Shown here: positions 8,107 through 16,330 of the stretch, one piece after another
Layout of the letters: each line of letters opens with the position of its first letter
Numbering within the stretch: position 1 is the stretch's first letter
NCBI GenBank assembly: GCA_028279515.1
Contig: JANQNQ010000002.1
Coordinates: forward strand, 186,001-250,000
Source of the DNA: Flavobacteriaceae bacterium
Lineage (GTDB): Bacteria > Bacteroidota > Bacteroidia > Flavobacteriales > Flavobacteriaceae
Length of the DNA stretch: 64,000 nucleotides
Reading direction: 5' to 3'
Notes under the pieces: generated by a model
The model's input: only the letters and a program-made list of their open reading frames with translations
Database searches by the model: none
Told to the model about the DNA's origin: nothing
Made by a program: the position numbers and the translations under genes

Positions 8107-8772
8107 CTATCGATCGACGATCAATTTAGGCAGATTTTCATTAAACCACTTGTACTTATTGATGATCATAATATGGGTTCCGTTGTTTACCTCGATATAA
8201 TCGTTAAGATGCATGGTTGGAAACACTCCGTCCTTATTTCCATGAATGTGAATGATTCCCGGAATCACTTCTTTTTGGTCCCAATTAATGATCTGATGTA
8301 TGGCCCAGTCCAAGTACCGTTTATCCCTAACTGATAAATATTTCTTGTACAACTCCATACGTTTAGTCACGGTCTCGCCAAAGGCATATTTGGCCAATGC
8401 CTCGACATTGGCCACCCAACTGGTAGGCAACAGTTTATAAGCCTTAGTGGTTCGGGCGAGTTTCATGCGTCTGGGTAATTCGTATTTGGTCTTAACGCTA
8501 GACACGATGATCAACCTTCGGATTGGAATATGGCGACTCATCTCTTGCACTAAAACTCCGCCGAAGGAAACCCCAAGAAGCACAGGGTTTTTATGCTTGA
8601 TCTTTGCGCACATACGCTTGGCGTAATCAGAAAGAGATTCGTTCTTTTCGGGAAGCTCCCATGACAGCCAAAAGACTTCAAATGTTTCTGCCGGGAGATC
8701 GATATGCTCAAATATCGTTGGGTTTGCTGCCATTCCTGGCATTAGGTATACGGGTATTTTTTCGGCCTGCAT
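8107..8772 (-). CDS. Alpha/beta hydrolase, small
   Basis: 221 residues with no signal peptide, so cytoplasmic. The sequence opens PVYLMPGMAANPTIFE, an oxyanion-type loop, then the nucleophile elbow GVSFGG (Ser in the middle), Asp in HGNKDGVFP and His in NNGTHIMIINK: a complete Ser-Asp-His triad in the right order. Substrate cannot be told from sequence; short members of this type are often thioesterases or esterases. Divergent from the pirin gene and probably leads the leftward group with the transglycosylase. Confidence 0.85.
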   Translation of the reverse strand: MQAEKIPVYLMPGMAANPTIFEHIDLPAETFEVFWLSWELPEKNESLSDYAKRMCAKIKHKNPVLLGVSFGGVLVQEMSRHIPIRRLIIVSSVKTKYELPRRMKLARTTKAYKLLPTSWVANVEALAKYAFGETVTKRMELYKKYLSVRDKRYLDWAIHQIINWDQKEVIPGIIHIHGNKDGVFPTMHLNDYIEVNNGTHIMIINKYKWFNENLPKLIVDR

Positions 8773-8883
8773 AGATCTCTAGCAAATGGGATTAATGGGT
8801 ATGGTAGCGATATTTTTTGTAAATTTATAGGGTAAAAGTAACCAATTCTTCATCAATATATTTAAACAAAGGGTCAAAAAAAC

Positions 8884-9600
8884 ATGAAGAAGATCGTTCA
8901 CAGATCCCAAACTCGTGGTACCGCAAATTATGGATGGTTACAAGCCAGATACTCCTTCAGCTTTGCTAATTACTCTGATCCCGAACGAGTACAATTTGGT
9001 GCATTGCGCGTATTGAACGATGATATCGTAGCCCCGAGCATGGGATTTGGAAGGCATCCGCACAATAACATGGAAATTGTGTCCATTCCTCTTAAAGGAG
9101 CCTTAAAACATAAAGACAACATGGATCATATAGAGGTGATTCGGCCGGGAGAAATTCAGGTGATGAGCGCCGGAAGCGGCATTGAGCATTCTGAAGTTAA
9201 CGTCAGTACCAAGGAAACCATGAACCTGTTACAGGTCTGGGTACTTCCTGAAGTTCGTGACGTTGCTCCCCGTTATGACCAAAAAACCTTTGATGAAGGA
9301 GAAAAGGATAACAAATTTTTGACCGTTGTCTCGCCCAAGGACAAAAATGATGGAAATGCTTTGTGGATCCATCAGCAAGCTTACTTTAACCTAGGTAATT
9401 TTAATAGTGGCAAGGAAATTGCATACAGCTTTAACGATACATCTAACGGAGCCTATCTCTTTGTTATAGAGGGAGATATATCTGTAGATCATGAACTGCT
9501 CACTAAACGTGATGCGATAGGAATTTGGGATACTGAAACGGTTAGCCTCAAAGCTAACACCGACTCAAAGCTCTTATTGATAGAAGTACCTATGAATTAA
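8884..9600 (+). CDS. Pirin family protein (YhhW-like)
   Basis: 238 residues forming a bicupin. The N-terminal cupin has all four metal ligands of the pirin family: His58 and His60 in GFGRHPHNNMEI, and His102 and Glu104 in GSGIEHSE. The C-terminal cupin is degenerate, as usual. Bacterial pirins such as E. coli YhhW have quercetin 2,3-dioxygenase activity in vitro; the natural role is unclear and often linked to redox or stress. It precedes the small acetyltransferase by 8 bases, forming a two-gene operon closed by a terminator at 9911. Confidence 0.93.
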   Translation: MKKIVHRSQTRGTANYGWLQARYSFSFANYSDPERVQFGALRVLNDDIVAPSMGFGRHPHNNMEIVSIPLKGALKHKDNMDHIEVIRPGEIQVMSAGSGIEHSEVNVSTKETMNLLQVWVLPEVRDVAPRYDQKTFDEGEKDNKFLTVVSPKDKNDGNALWIHQQAYFNLGNFNSGKEIAYSFNDTSNGAYLFVIEGDISVDHELLTKRDAIGIWDTETVSLKANTDSKLLLIEVPMN

Positions 9601-9608
9601 AAACAAAA

Positions 9609-9908
9609 ATGATGCAGGAAGTAGCAATCCATGACAATGAATTTTTGCGACAGTTTGAGACCAAGATCGAAGGCGGCGGACTCGCCAAAATCGAATATTC
9701 TTCTCAGGAACGCAAGATCTTCTTGACCAAATTGGTCATCCCTGAAGATCTAAAAGGTGGTGAATTTCAAGAACGATTCATCAAGGCGGTGATGCATAAC
9801 ATCGAAGAACGAAATTTGCGTGTAGTCCCCACAAGCCCCGAAGTGGCAGGTTTTTTACGAAGACACAAAGAATACAAGGATCTACTCCCAGTCGGAGTAC
9901 GCATTTAA
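9609..9908 (+). CDS. Small GNAT-type N-acetyltransferase (YidJ/YjdJ-like)
   Basis: 99 residues, matching the minimal single-domain acetyltransferase group (Acetyltransf_CG/GTNAT): the strand pair AKIEYSSQERKIFLTKLVIPEDLKGG, a helix around FQERFIKAVMHNIEERNLRVVPTSPEVAGFLRRH, and an end LLPVGVRI. The usual Q/RxxGxG/A acetyl-CoA loop is shortened to KGG...ERF, as in this mini family. Substrate unknown. Translation probably starts at 9609 (two adjacent ATG codons). Co-transcribed with the pirin gene. Confidence 0.8.
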   Translation: MMQEVAIHDNEFLRQFETKIEGGGLAKIEYSSQERKIFLTKLVIPEDLKGGEFQERFIKAVMHNIEERNLRVVPTSPEVAGFLRRHKEYKDLLPVGVRI

Positions 9909-9910
9909 TA

Positions 9911-9937
9911 AAAAAACCGCCAATTGGGCGGTTTTTT
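9911..9937. terminator. Bidirectional terminator
   Basis: AAAAAACCGCC and GGCGGTTTTTT form an 11-bp stem with a 5-base loop between the acetyltransferase gene (+) and mtaB (-). Its last base coincides with the end of mtaB. Confidence 0.9.
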
Positions 9938-11268
9938 TATATCGAAACTTCTTCTTTTATAAACTCAAATCGTACCATTCCGTCATCATCAATCTTAGTC
10001 AACGTAACGGGTTGAAGTGTATTTACTAGCGCAGGATCCCAAGGCGCTTTTACCTTCACATAATTCTCGGTAAAACCATGAATGTACCCCTCTTTGTTTT
10101 CTCCTTCGAATAAAACCGTTCTATTCGTACCTAGTTGACTTTCATAGAAGGCACGGCGCTTTTTAGCCGAAAGTCCACGTAGCATCTTACTTCGTTTGTG
10201 GCGTACATTTTTGGGTACAACACCTTCCATTTCAGCCGCCAAAGTGTTATCTCGTTCTGAGTAGGTAAAGACATGCAAATATGAAATGTCTAGTTCGGTC
10301 AAAAAGTTATAGGTCTCCAAGAAATGCTCTTCGGTCTCACCTGGAAAACCAACGATCACATCTACTCCAATACAAGCATGCGGCATAACCTCTCTAATCT
10401 TGTTCACACGATCCACGTACAACTCACGCAGATAACGACGGCGCATCAGCTTCAGAATCTCATTGCTTCCACTTTGCAGCGGAATATGAAAATGTGGAAC
10501 AAACGTTCTACTCTTTGATACAAATTCAATGGTCTCATTCTTCAAGAGATTGGGCTCTATCGAAGAAATACGAAGGCGTTCAATGCCCTCTACTTCATCT
10601 AAAGCTTGTACGAGTTCGTAGAAAGTGTGCTCGTGCTTTTTGTTTCCAAACTCACCTTTTCCATAATCACCAATGTTTACGCCGGTAAGTACAATCTCTT
10701 TGATGTTTTTCGCCGAAATCTCAGCAGCGTTCTTCAACACATTTTGAAGTGTATCACTACGAGAGATTCCGCGTGCCAACGGAATCGTACAATAGGTACA
10801 CTTATAGTCGCAACCGTCCTGTACTTTTAAGAATGCGCGAGTACGGTCTCCGATAGAGTAGCTTCCCACATAAAAGTCAGCCTCCTCGATCTCACATGAA
10901 TGTACTTCACCCATATCATTCTTTGAAAGGTCATTGATATAGTCAGTGATCTTGAACTTTTCGGTAGCTCCTAACACAAGATCCACGCCATCAACAGCCG
11001 CTAATTCTTCAGGTTTTAACTGTGCGTAGCAACCCACTGCCGCCACAAATGCTTCAGGGTTTACCTTTTGCGCCTGCTTCACAATGGTCTTAAAACGCTT
11101 GTCTGCATTTTCGGTAACCGAGCAGGTGTTAATGACATAAATGTCTGCATTCTCAGAAAAATCCACGCGGTCAAAGCCTTCATCCTTAAAATTACGGGCA
11201 ATGGTCGAGGTTTCTGAAAAATTCAGTTTGCAACCTAAGGTGTAAAAAGCAACTTTCTTTCTATCCAT
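9937..11268 (-). CDS. mtaB: tRNA t6A37 methylthiotransferase MtaB
   Basis: A 443-residue radical-SAM methylthiotransferase that converts t6A at position 37 of tRNA to ms2t6A. The N-terminal UPF0004 domain has its three cluster cysteines (Cys13 in TLGCKLNFSE, Cys49 in NTCSVTEN, Cys80 in GCYAQ). The radical-SAM cluster is C153-x3-C157-x2-C160 (DGCDYKCTYCTIP). A C-terminal TRAM domain (from about residue 375) holds the RNA-binding strands. TLGCKLNFSE and the PLQSGSNEILKLMRRRY block favour MtaB over MiaB or RimO. Single-gene unit. Confidence 0.95.
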   Translation of the reverse strand: MDRKKVAFYTLGCKLNFSETSTIARNFKDEGFDRVDFSENADIYVINTCSVTENADKRFKTIVKQAQKVNPEAFVAAVGCYAQLKPEELAAVDGVDLVLGATEKFKITDYINDLSKNDMGEVHSCEIEEADFYVGSYSIGDRTRAFLKVQDGCDYKCTYCTIPLARGISRSDTLQNVLKNAAEISAKNIKEIVLTGVNIGDYGKGEFGNKKHEHTFYELVQALDEVEGIERLRISSIEPNLLKNETIEFVSKSRTFVPHFHIPLQSGSNEILKLMRRRYLRELYVDRVNKIREVMPHACIGVDVIVGFPGETEEHFLETYNFLTELDISYLHVFTYSERDNTLAAEMEGVVPKNVRHKRSKMLRGLSAKKRRAFYESQLGTNRTVLFEGENKEGYIHGFTENYVKVKAPWDPALVNTLQPVTLTKIDDDGMVRFEFIKEEVSI

Positions 11269-11352
11269 TCTGTACTTTTATGCTGAATTTTTATGCCGAA
11301 AACCATTCGAAACAATTCAGTATGTTTTAGTATCTTTCTAAATTTACGACAA

Positions 11353-11373
11353 CTTCTGAAACACATTCAGAAG
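11353..11373. repeat. Hairpin between mtaB and the peptide-binding protein gene
   Basis: CTTCTGAA and TTCAGAAG form a perfect 8-bp inverted repeat around ACACA in the divergent intergenic region. No T-run follows on either strand, so an operator or a 5'-UTR stem is more likely than a terminator. A TATATTTG (-7-like) sequence for the minus strand lies at 11402-11395. Confidence 0.5.
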
Positions 11374-11417
11374 CTCCTCCCAAAAAGAAGGGCACAAATA
11401 TACTGACTAATTCTTGC

Positions 11418-13052
11418 ATGAGAAAATTGAATATGACACACCTACTCTCTATAATTCGTTATCTATCAATACCTTGTGTTTTATTTTTTTTCTTTTCCTG
11501 CGGAAGGGATATTGATACTTCGAAAGATCACTTGGTGTTTCGATACAACGAACATGCGAATACAAGCTCATTAGACCCTGCGTTTGCGCGGAATCCCCCG
11601 AATATTTGGCCCATCAATCAAATGTTCAATAGCCTTTTGCAACTGGACGAAGCCTTAAATGTGCAACCCGATATTGCAAAACGATGGGACATCAGTGACG
11701 ACGGACTGGATTATACTTTTTACTTAAGGGACGATGTGTATTTTCATACTTCTCCGCTTTTCGGAAAAGACAGTACCCGTACGGTGCTTGCTTCCGATTT
11801 TGCGTATAGTTTCGACCGTCTTAGCGATCCCAAGGTCGCATCACCTGGCGGATGGGTCCTCAACAATGTCGATACGTATAAAGCCATGAATGACAGTACC
11901 TTCCGCATAAAACTAAAAAAACCATTTCCTGCGTTTCTTGGACTCATGACCATGCAATATGTGGCCGTGGTTCCGCATGAAGTGGCTGATCATTACGGCA
12001 ATGATTTTAGATCGAACCCAATCGGTACGGGTCCGTTTAAGTTTAAACTATGGGAAGAAAATGTAAAGCTCGTAATGCGTCGTAACGAACGCTACTACGA
12101 AAAAGACGAAAACGGACAGCAACTCCCATATCTCGAGGCCATCGCAGTGACCTTTTTGCCCGACAAGCAAAGTGAGTTCTTACAATTTGTTCAGGGCAAT
12201 TTGGATTTCTTAAACAGTTTGGACAATTCGTACATCGATGAGATCCTCACCGCCCAAGGAGAGCTGCGCGAAAAATATCAAAGCGAGGTGACCATGCAAA
12301 AAGGGCCTTTCTTGAACACAGAATATCTGGGGTTCTATTTAGAAGGAGAGAATCCGGCCATACTGTCTCCCCTCATCCGAAAGGCTATCAATCTGGGCTT
12401 TGATCGTGATAAAATGATGAAATACCTGAGAAATGGTGTCGGCTATCCTGCCTATTCGGGCTTCATTCCCAAAGGAATGCCCGGGTATAAAGAGATCGCT
12501 TATTTTAGCTATGATCCCGATAAGGCACAGGCCTTGATCAATCAATACAAAAAGGAAACTGGCGATAAAAAACCAAGTATCTCTATTGCCACAAATAGTC
12601 AGTATCAAGATTTTTGTGAATACATTCAGCGCGAATTGCAAAAACTTGGATTGGAAGTGGCCATCGATGTGATGCCCTCGTCTACCCTGCGTCAAATGAA
12701 ACGTAGTGGTACCTGCGAGATGTTTAGAGGAAGTTGGATCGCCGATTATCCAGACCCTGAGAACTACTTATCGGTATTCTACACAAAGAACTTTACACCA
12801 CATGGCCCTAATTACTATCACTACAGAAATGCTGAGTTTGATAGTTTATTTGAAAAGTCGTTTACCATCAAAGACAAGGTAGAGAGAGAGGCCTTGTATA
12901 CCAAAATGGACAGTTTAGCCATGTCTTCTGCCCCTTTGGTACCTTTATACTATGATGAAGTGGTTCGCTTTACCCGAAAAAATGTAGAAGGATTGGGCAT
13001 CAATCCTATTAACTTGTTGGTCTTGAAACGCGTAAAGAAGACCAAAGATTAA
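11418..13052 (+). CDS. Peptide/solute-binding lipoprotein (SBP family 5, OppA/DppA-like)
   Basis: 544 residues. A hydrophobic N-terminus with lipobox (YLSIPCVLFFFFSCGRD; Cys at about residue 29) makes it a lipoprotein. The body follows the SBP_bac_5 pattern: FNSLLQLDEALNVQPDIAKRWDISDDGLDYTFYLRDDVYFH, the SYAFDRLSDP-like segment, PIGTGPFKF, and near the end WIADYPDPENYLSVFY. It binds peptides or other solutes for ABC import. No permease or ATPase genes are next to it, so it either serves a system elsewhere or acts alone. An alternative start is the ATG at 11433. Confidence 0.92.
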   Translation: MRKLNMTHLLSIIRYLSIPCVLFFFFSCGRDIDTSKDHLVFRYNEHANTSSLDPAFARNPPNIWPINQMFNSLLQLDEALNVQPDIAKRWDISDDGLDYTFYLRDDVYFHTSPLFGKDSTRTVLASDFAYSFDRLSDPKVASPGGWVLNNVDTYKAMNDSTFRIKLKKPFPAFLGLMTMQYVAVVPHEVADHYGNDFRSNPIGTGPFKFKLWEENVKLVMRRNERYYEKDENGQQLPYLEAIAVTFLPDKQSEFLQFVQGNLDFLNSLDNSYIDEILTAQGELREKYQSEVTMQKGPFLNTEYLGFYLEGENPAILSPLIRKAINLGFDRDKMMKYLRNGVGYPAYSGFIPKGMPGYKEIAYFSYDPDKAQALINQYKKETGDKKPSISIATNSQYQDFCEYIQRELQKLGLEVAIDVMPSSTLRQMKRSGTCEMFRGSWIADYPDPENYLSVFYTKNFTPHGPNYYHYRNAEFDSLFEKSFTIKDKVEREALYTKMDSLAMSSAPLVPLYYDEVVRFTRKNVEGLGINPINLLVLKRVKKTKD

Positions 13053-13519
13053 TCATTGAAACATCTTCTATTCAGGGAGTTTGAGGCATTTCCATATTGC
13101 TTTATTTTTACATTGTTACATTTATTTTAACATTTCTGTAACATTTCACCGTCTTTTACTACATATCAATACAGGAATATCGTAATGTAGGTGTTTGCAC
13201 CAACTCTTCACACTTCACCCCCCGAGTTGTTGCTACCTACCCCAAGATGCTTCCCACATAACGTTTAATCACAATCCAGGTAAAGGTTTTTGACCTTGAC
13301 CTAGCATTGTATTCTAAATTTTTCACGATGAACACGATTTGCTTTTAAAAGCCGTCATCGTTACGGCACACATCAAAAAAACTCGAAACGTCTCACCTCT
13401 TATAACGTTTACAACACTCGACTTGAGCGAAATCTACGGGTCGTACAACTGGTCATCATTCTGTTTATGATCATCACGTTGATCGGAATCATTATAACTA
13501 TCAATTAACTGATTTGATT
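13053..13519. other. 467-bp intergenic region with a start-less small ORF
   Basis: The first 280 bases after the peptide-binding gene contain no ORF, no clear terminator and no exact TAnnTTTG box. The last 180 bases hold an open frame (13332-13508) described separately. Nothing else was recognised. Confidence 0.6.
13332..13508 (+). CDS. Possible 58-residue membrane mini-protein without a standard start
   Basis: An open frame with a strikingly gene-like product: a basic, Arg/Tyr-rich N-terminal half (SKRLTSYNVYNTRLERNLR) followed by one C-terminal hydrophobic helix (VVQLVIILFMIITLIGIIITIN) and TAA at 13506. That is the same layout as the two mini-proteins that follow it 11 and about 260 bases later. 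No ATG, GTG or TTG opens the frame at its N-terminal end; an ATG at 13328 lies one frame away and would join it only if one base of the T-run near 13344 were absent. It may be a frameshifted gene, use an unusual start, or be chance. Confidence 0.35.
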   Translation, partial: TRFAFKSRHRYGTHQKNSKRLTSYNVYNTRLERNLRVVQLVIILFMIITLIGIIITIN

Positions 13520-13786
13520 ATGTCTATGTCATTCGCAGCTTCGATAACGAGGCAACTGAACAAGAAAAGAGCAGCAAAAAAAAGAAAGCCCTTTGCGAAA
13601 GAAAGCATAGGTGCTGGAAGGAGAAAATCTGAAGTCGATTTCGACTTTCCGGAAGCCACGCCTGAACAACTTACTGCCATCAAAGAGCAGATGAAGATAG
13701 AAAACCGTATTCAGACCGTCAAAACGCTCTGTATTTTACTGATCACCCTTGGGGTTGTGATCGGCGGTATATGGTATTTGGTTTAA
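13520..13786 (+). CDS. Tail-anchored mini membrane protein
   Basis: 88 residues from ATG 13520 (the frame also offers TTG 13514). Basic N-terminal region (ITRQLNKKRAAKKRKPFAKE), a short acidic middle (DFDFPEATPEQLTAIKEQMKIE) and one C-terminal transmembrane helix (TLCILLITLGVVIGGIWYLV). No known family was recognised; the topology places the charged domain in the cytoplasm. It overlaps the next mini-protein by 16 bases if that one starts at 13771, which indicates translational coupling. Confidence 0.7.
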   Translation: MSMSFAASITRQLNKKRAAKKRKPFAKESIGAGRRKSEVDFDFPEATPEQLTAIKEQMKIENRIQTVKTLCILLITLGVVIGGIWYLV

Positions 13787-14058
13787 TTAAAAGATTGAAA
13801 AAGATGTTTGGATTTGGAGGTATTGTTAGTTTAAAAAACAACAGACGCGAGCGCGTCAATAAGTTTGAGCGTTTGGAAAAATACTTAGGGTATGATTATA
13901 ACAGTAAACCTGAATATGAGACTGCCAGCAAAGATAAAATTCAACGCTTTAGAGAACGCGTCTTAGAAGAACAAAAGGCATTGCAGCGCCGAAGATGGAT
14001 CATTTTTGCGATCATCTTCACGATCGTTCTAAGCTGCTTGGTTATAATGCTACAGTAA
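13771..14058 (+). CDS. Tail-anchored mini membrane protein
   Basis: Up to 95 residues; a second candidate start is ATG 13804 (MFGFGGIVSL). The charged body (NNRRERVNKFERLEKYLGYDYN ... DKIQRFRERVLEEQKALQRRR) is probably helical and cytoplasmic, and one C-terminal helix (WIIFAIIFTIVLSCLVIMLQ) anchors it. Family not recognised. It shares layout and strand with the preceding mini-protein, so the two (perhaps three) probably act together, for example as small subunits or regulators of a membrane complex (inference). Confidence 0.7.
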   Translation: MVFGLIKRLKKMFGFGGIVSLKNNRRERVNKFERLEKYLGYDYNSKPEYETASKDKIQRFRERVLEEQKALQRRRWIIFAIIFTIVLSCLVIMLQ

Positions 14059-14071
14059 TTATAAGACGCTG

Positions 14072-14102
14072 TAACGAGTTTTCAGGGGTGAAGAACTCGT
14101 TA
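14072..14102. terminator. Hairpin between convergent genes
   Basis: TAACGAGTT and AACTCGTTA form a 9-bp stem with a 13-base loop. It separates the mini-protein gene (+) from the GlmU-like gene (-), whose stop codon is the last three bases. There is only a weak T-run, so termination is likely but not certain. Confidence 0.5.
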
Positions 14103-15275
14103 GCTTTTCCGCCATTTCTTGGTCTGTTCGAAAACATGATCTAGGATGGCGGATTCTTTTTCATCAAAAGGAATCTCACGACGCTTCATCATCGCGGCTG
14201 CCGTTTCGTATGCCTTCTTCGGAAGATATGTGGAAAAGCCACTGGCTCCACCCCAACTAAAACTGGGTACGAAGTTTCTTGGATATCCACTACCAAAGAT
14301 GTTGGCACTTACTCCAATTACGGTCCCAGTGTTGAACATGGTATTGATTCCACACTTACTGTGATCGCCCATCATGAGTCCGCAAAACTGTAGTCCCGTT
14401 TTTGCAAATCCTTCGGTCTCATAACTCCAAAGACGTACAGGTGCATAGTTATTCTTTAAGTTCGATGTATTGGTATCGGCACCCAGGTTGCACCATTCGC
14501 CCAAAACCGAATTTCCTAGAAAACCTTCGTGGCCTTTATTCGAATAGGCAAAGAGCACAGAGTTGTTGACTTCTCCGCCCACTTTACAATAAGGTCCTAA
14601 TGTGGTAGGGCCATAGATCTTAGCGCCCATTTTTAGTACCGCACCTTCATTCATGGCAAATCCGCCTCGAATGATACACCCTTCTAAAACCACGGCGTTC
14701 TTTCCGATATAGATAGAGCCAGTGCTTGCGTTCAATGTGCAGAATTCCATCTCAACACCTTCTTCCAAAAAAATGTTTTCAGGAGCGATGACATTGTTGC
14801 TGGTCGGTATGGGTTGTGAAGTTCTTCCGGCAGTGATCAATCTAAAATCGGCTTCAAGTGCTTCGCCATTCTTTGAAAATATGTCCCACGTATTCTCGAT
14901 GCGCAAAACATCTCCGCTAAATTCAATGGCCTCGTATGCATCGAAATCGACTTCCTCTTGAGCATCGGTCGTATAAAAGGCAATAACTTCTTCTTCAGCG
15001 AATATGGCCTGGTTTTCTTGAAGATTCTTTACCAGGGTCACCAATTCTTCATTTGGCAAAAATGATGCGTTTAGCATGATGTTATGCCCCATCTCTACCA
15101 TCGGGTACTTTTCAGAAAGATATTCTTCGGTAACGGTCGTAGTGGTATAGCCTAGGTGCTTTTCCCACTTCTCTCTAATGGTCAATATCCCAACACGAAT
15201 ATCAGCAACAGGTCGGGTAAAGGTAAAAGGGAGCAACGCATTTCTGACGGTTCCGTCAAAGAGAATATAATTCAT
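14100..15275 (-). CDS. GlmU-like sugar nucleotidyl/acyltransferase
   Basis: 391 residues. The N-terminal half resembles a reduced nucleotidyltransferase (MNYILFDGTVRNALLPFTFTRPVADIRVG), without the canonical LAAGxGTRM loop of GlmU. The C-terminal half is a left-handed beta-helix with hexapeptide repeats (IYIGKNAVVLEGCIIRGGFAMNEGAVLKMGAKIYGPTTLG) and the GHEGFLGNSVLGEWCNLGADT segment typical of GlmU-like proteins of Bacteroidota. Likely role: acylation or nucleotidyl transfer on a sugar phosphate in envelope synthesis; not the housekeeping GlmU. It lies downstream of rpmE on the same strand and may be reached by read-through of the terminator at 15296-15328. Confidence 0.85.
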   Translation of the reverse strand: MNYILFDGTVRNALLPFTFTRPVADIRVGILTIREKWEKHLGYTTTTVTEEYLSEKYPMVEMGHNIMLNASFLPNEELVTLVKNLQENQAIFAEEEVIAFYTTDAQEEVDFDAYEAIEFSGDVLRIENTWDIFSKNGEALEADFRLITAGRTSQPIPTSNNVIAPENIFLEEGVEMEFCTLNASTGSIYIGKNAVVLEGCIIRGGFAMNEGAVLKMGAKIYGPTTLGPYCKVGGEVNNSVLFAYSNKGHEGFLGNSVLGEWCNLGADTNTSNLKNNYAPVRLWSYETEGFAKTGLQFCGLMMGDHSKCGINTMFNTGTVIGVSANIFGSGYPRNFVPSFSWGGASGFSTYLPKKAYETAAAMMKRREIPFDEKESAILDHVFEQTKKWRKS

Positions 15276-15295
15276 GGGTCGTATTTTTTCGTAAA

Positions 15296-15328
15296 AATAA
15301 AAAAAGCCTTCTCATAAAAGAAGGCTTT
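15296..15328 (-). terminator. rpmE terminator
   Basis: AAAGCCTTCT / AGAAGGCTTT form a 10-bp stem; on the minus strand it is followed by a T-rich run. It lies between rpmE and the GlmU-like gene. Confidence 0.8.
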
Positions 15329-15350
15329 CAATATATGTTTATCGAAATTC

Positions 15351-15602
15351 TTATTTCTTGAATTTCGCGTACTTGTTCTTAAACTTGTCGATACGACCAG
15401 CGGTATCAACCAATTTAGATTTACCAGTGTAGTAAGGATGAGATGTTCTAGAGATCTCTAATTTTACTAGTGGATACTCAACTCCATCAACTTCGATGGT
15501 CTCTTTCGTGTCAACGGCAGACTTTGTAAGGAATACGTCGTCGTTAGACATATCTTTGAAAGCTACCATTCTATAATTTTCTGGATGTATACCTTGTTTC
15601 AT
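15351..15602 (-). CDS. rpmE: 50S ribosomal protein L31 type B
   Basis: 83 residues from ATG 15602: [20 protein letters not shown], then [31 protein letters not shown]. The frame runs 51 bases further upstream, but those codons include the promoter. The zinc-binding cysteines of L31 type A (CxxC) are missing, which identifies the zinc-free type B. It is the only L31 visible here. Confidence 0.96.
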   Translation of the reverse strand: MKQGIHPENYRMVAFKDMSNDDVFLTKSAVDTKETIEVDGVEYPLVKLEISRTSHPYYTGKSKLVDTAGRIDKFKNKYAKFKK

Positions 15603-15650
15603 CGTTCTAAACTTTAAATCTTTAGCTATTACTACCTTAATAGGCGGGTG

Positions 15651-15680
15651 CAAATGTAATTCTTTTTTGTAAAACTACAA
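15651..15680 (-). promoter_or_regulatory. Promoter of rpmE
   Basis: On the minus strand TTG (15680-15678) is followed after 19 bases by TACATTTG (15658-15651), the Bacteroidota promoter form, about 50 bases upstream of the L31 start. It supports the shorter start for rpmE. Confidence 0.85.
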
Positions 15681-15772
15681 TGCATTCCATTTAAAAAATT
15701 ATTATTTTGAATGATGTAACAAAAATACACTTTTCGTTACTAACTAACTATAACCAATTTAAATATTTGATT

Positions 15773-16291
15773 ATGGAAAATCAACAACCAAAAACCGGCA
15801 AATTTGCGTTGCAATTTGGGCTTATACTCGGATTGATAAACGTAGTATTTGGCGTTATGCTCTACGTTTTGGATAGTCACTATCAACAAAACACTGGAGT
15901 TACCGTAGTAAACATTGTGATCATGCTTGGCGTTATTCTCTGGAGTATTATTGCCTTCAGAAAAGCCAATGGCGGTTACCTCACTATTTCTCAGGCCCTA
16001 AAAGTTGGAGTGGGTGTTGCTGCAGTGGCGGGTGTGATCGCTATCCTTTATACGATGATCCTTTCGAATGTCATTGACACTGAATTTGCCAACAAAGTAA
16101 TGGACGACCGTCTGGCCAATTCTCCGCAAACTGCCGAGATGACTGCAGAACAAATTCAACAACAAAAAGAAATGGGTGTTAAGTTCTTCTGGATCGGGTA
16201 TCCTGTAATGCTTATCTTCTCAGTGCTCATCGGACTTGTCATGGCACTTATCGGTGGATTAATATTTAAAAAAGCTAAGCCCGATTATTAA
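15773..16291 (+). CDS. DUF4199 family membrane protein
   Basis: 172 residues from ATG 15773; the upstream 66 bases of open frame have no coding character. Four hydrophobic segments are visible: FALQFGLILGLINVVFGVML, TVVNIVIMLGVILWSIIAF, VGVGVAAVAGVIAILYTMI and IGYPVMLIFSVLIGLVMALIGGLIF. The polar loop between helices 3 and 4 (about residues 100-138) and the sequence order match DUF4199 proteins, integral membrane proteins of unknown role that in Bacteroidota often lie just upstream of a GtrB-like glycosyltransferase, as here (39-base gap), probably in the same transcript. Confidence 0.85.
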   Translation: MENQQPKTGKFALQFGLILGLINVVFGVMLYVLDSHYQQNTGVTVVNIVIMLGVILWSIIAFRKANGGYLTISQALKVGVGVAAVAGVIAILYTMILSNVIDTEFANKVMDDRLANSPQTAEMTAEQIQQQKEMGVKFFWIGYPVMLIFSVLIGLVMALIGGLIFKKAKPDY

Positions 16292-16330
16292 CAAATTACT
16301 ATTTTTACAGTTCATACGAACAATCAGTTT

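Noticed and set aside
14100-15275. Calling the hexapeptide protein the housekeeping GlmU
   Set aside because: It lacks the canonical nucleotidyltransferase loop LAAGxGTRM and is a recognised GlmU-like paralog type.
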